Part shown: positions 6,227 through 7,545 of the stretch, one piece after another | Layout of the letters: each line of letters starts with the position of its first letter | How positions within the stretch are numbered: position 1 is the first letter of the stretch | Source of the DNA: Desulfobacterales bacterium | GTDB taxonomy: Bacteria; Desulfobacterota; Desulfobacteria; Desulfobacterales; Desulfosalsimonadaceae | DNA: 7,545 nucleotides | Direction: 5' to 3' | Assembly (NCBI GenBank): GCA_018224315.1 | Contig: JAGTVF010000249.1 | Span: forward strand, 1-7,545 | Translations under genes and position numbers: made by a program | Notes under the pieces: model-generated | Seen by the model: the letters and a program-made list of their open reading frames with translations, nothing else | Databases searched by the model: none | Told to the model about the DNA's origin: nothing

Positions 6227-7545
6227 TTATGCCAGTTCCCGGCGCTCGGCCATGTCCACGAGTTTGCGCTCCCGGGTCTTGTGAATGCCCAGGGCCTTTC
6301 TCTTGGCGTCGATATGGGCGATCATTTTCTTTGCCATTTCATAGGGATCGGGTGTAAATCCCCATTTGCCAAGGCCCTGTTTTTCCAGGCCATTGAAGAG
6401 CAGGTCGTGGAACCGGGTGTTTTCCGTAACCGGGAAGGTGACCCCGAATACCGTGTACACCCCTGAAGCCACAAAGTACTGGCCGATGGAAATGGCCTTT
6501 TCACTCATCCACTCCGGGGCTGCTCCGGCCACGGGCAGTTCGGCAATGCTTTCGCCCAGGCCGCCCACCTTTACCATTTCGCTTGCCGCGATCAGGATCC
6601 GGCTGTTGTCCACACAAGAGCCCATTCCCAGAACCGGGGGCATGCCCACGGCCTCGCAGACCTCGCTTAAGCCCGGGCCGGCCAGATATGCCGCCTCAGG
6701 CGAGCACAAGCCTTCCTTGGCCAGGGCGATCTGGGAGCATCCGGTCTGGAGCACCAGCACGTCGTTTCGGATCAGCTCCTTGACCAGTTCCACGTGCACC
6801 CAGTCCTGCTTGACCCGGGGGTTGGTGCATCCCACAACGCCGGCCACACCGCGGATCCGGCCGTTGATGATGTTGTCGTTCAGCGGTGTATAGGAGCCCC
6901 GGAAGGTGCCGCCGAGCATATAATTGATATACTCGTAGGAAAATCCGTGAATACCGGTGTTGCGGATATTGGGAATCTGCACCGGGTATTTGCGGGACTT
7001 GAACCGGGAAATGGCCTTGATCACCACCTCATCGGTGCACGCGGACGGGTCGTGCTCGTGGAACTCAATATGCTCGGCCCCTTCAATGTGGCACCTGGGG
7101 TTGGTGGTAAACAGATAGGTGCCGTAGCAGTCAGCCACCTTGGACAGGCCCTGCTGGATGCACTGCACGTCCACGGCCATGGCATCCACGGCACCGGTGA
7201 CCATGATGGCCTCAGTGGAGGTGAAGTTGCCGGCATGGGGGATGCCGTGGCGAGACATCATTTCCGCACCAGAGCAGCACATGCCCACCATGTTGATGCC
7301 TTCGGCGCCGGCGTCCTTTGCTGCCTGGATCAGGGCCGGGGAGTTGACAGATGCCATCATGGACTCAAACAGGTTGGGTTCATGTCCATGGACGATGATA
7401 TTGACCTGGTTTTCCTTGAGTACGCCCATGTTGACTTCCGCGGCCACCGGTACAGGGGTGCCAAACAGGATATCCGAGATTTCCGTGGCCACCATGGACC
7501 CGCCCCAGCCGTCGGACAGAGCCGTTCGGTTTCCCTGTTTCATGA
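6227..7545 (-). CDS. cooS: Anaerobic (Ni-Fe-S) carbon monoxide dehydrogenase catalytic subunit CooS, C-terminal part (5' end outside window)
   Basis: CooS oxidises CO to CO2 (or the reverse) at a Ni-4Fe-4S C-cluster and passes electrons to ferredoxin-like partners. About 439 residues are visible, against roughly 630-640 for the family, so about 200 N-terminal residues with the B- and D-cluster cysteines lie beyond the right edge. In fragment numbering from Met at 7543, the C-cluster ligands are all recognisable: the His in VHGHEP (52/54), Cys90 in GMCCSGAE, Cys128 in DVQCIQQ, Cys239 in GVVGCTNPR, Cys269 in QTGCSQIALAKEG and Cys310 in GSCVDNSR. The catalytic Lys349 is in SEKAISIGQYFVASGVY. The protein should therefore be active. 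Met at 7543 is internal, because the preceding conserved core is missing. No cooF or cooC is seen downstream; they may lie upstream outside the window. No acetyl-CoA synthase gene is visible, so whether it serves CO oxidation or carbon fixation is undecided. Confidence 0.95.
   Translation of the reverse strand, partial: MKQGNRTALSDGWGGSMVATEISDILFGTPVPVAAEVNMGVLKENQVNIIVHGHEPNLFESMMASVNSPALIQAAKDAGAEGINMVGMCCSGAEMMSRHGIPHAGNFTSTEAIMVTGAVDAMAVDVQCIQQGLSKVADCYGTYLFTTNPRCHIEGAEHIEFHEHDPSACTDEVVIKAISRFKSRKYPVQIPNIRNTGIHGFSYEYINYMLGGTFRGSYTPLNDNIINGRIRGVAGVVGCTNPRVKQDWVHVELVKELIRNDVLVLQTGCSQIALAKEGLCSPEAAYLAGPGLSEVCEAVGMPPVLGMGSCVDNSRILIAASEMVKVGGLGESIAELPVAGAAPEWMSEKAISIGQYFVASGVYTVFGVTFPVTENTRFHDLLFNGLEKQGLGKWGFTPDPYEMAKKMIAHIDAKRKALGIHKTRERKLVDMAERRELA

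Noticed and set aside
6366..6893. Plus-strand open frame of 175 codons opposite cooS
   Set aside because: It is antisense to the highly conserved CooS active-site region and is rich in Pro, Ser and Arg, as expected of a shadow.
7541..7543. ATG at 7543 as the true start of cooS
   Set aside because: The CooS family has about 200 more N-terminal residues carrying the B and D cluster ligands; this Met is inside the conserved core and the gene simply runs off the window.
1..7545. CRISPR array, tRNA, insertion sequence or attachment site
   Set aside because: I found no spaced direct repeats, tRNA-like cloverleaf, transposase motif or terminal inverted repeats on either strand; the only periodic pattern is the TPR coding repeat.

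Overview
Every gene I can support in this window lies on the minus strand, so the genes read from high to low coordinates. The contents suggest a strictly anaerobic, probably sulfate-reducing member of the Desulfobacterota (Desulfobacter/Desulfobacula/Desulfotignum-like). The reasons are a Ni-dependent anaerobic CO dehydrogenase, a formate dehydrogenase maturation factor, a MetX-MetW methionine pair and small conserved proteins of a kind I associate with that phylum. The lineage call is an inference from gene content, not from a marker gene.

Layout in transcription order: (1) 7545-6227, the C-terminal two thirds of cooS, the catalytic subunit of anaerobic CO dehydrogenase, cut by the window edge; (2) 6226-6077, a 150-base spacer with a small hairpin, a strong 12-bp GC-rich hairpin and a candidate metX promoter; (3) 6076-4892 metX and 4929-4276 metW, overlapping; (4) 4294-3740, a small protein resembling the N-terminal domain of type I restriction R subunits but with a degenerate active site; (5) 3730-2882 fdhD; (6) 2871-2626, an 81-residue protein with nine cysteines; (7) 2603-294, a 769-residue probable lipoprotein made almost entirely of about 21 TPR units; (8) 297-1, the start of a membrane-anchored protein of unknown function that runs off the left edge.

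From metX to the left edge the genes overlap, abut or are separated by at most 22 bases, so they may form one transcription unit of seven genes starting at the candidate promoter near 6115-6142. The first part makes methionine precursors: MetX acylates homoserine and MetW supports it. FdhD supplies sulfur to the molybdenum or tungsten cofactor of formate dehydrogenase. Together with CooS this points to C1 (CO/CO2/formate) metabolism. The TPR lipoprotein and the membrane protein are translationally linked and look like an envelope module.

There is no CRISPR array, tRNA, rRNA, insertion sequence or complete mobile element. Most of the window is ordinary housekeeping and energy metabolism. The parts most worth a second look are the cysteine-rich small protein beside fdhD, the nuclease-fold relic inside the methionine cluster, and the promoter/hairpin overlap upstream of metX.
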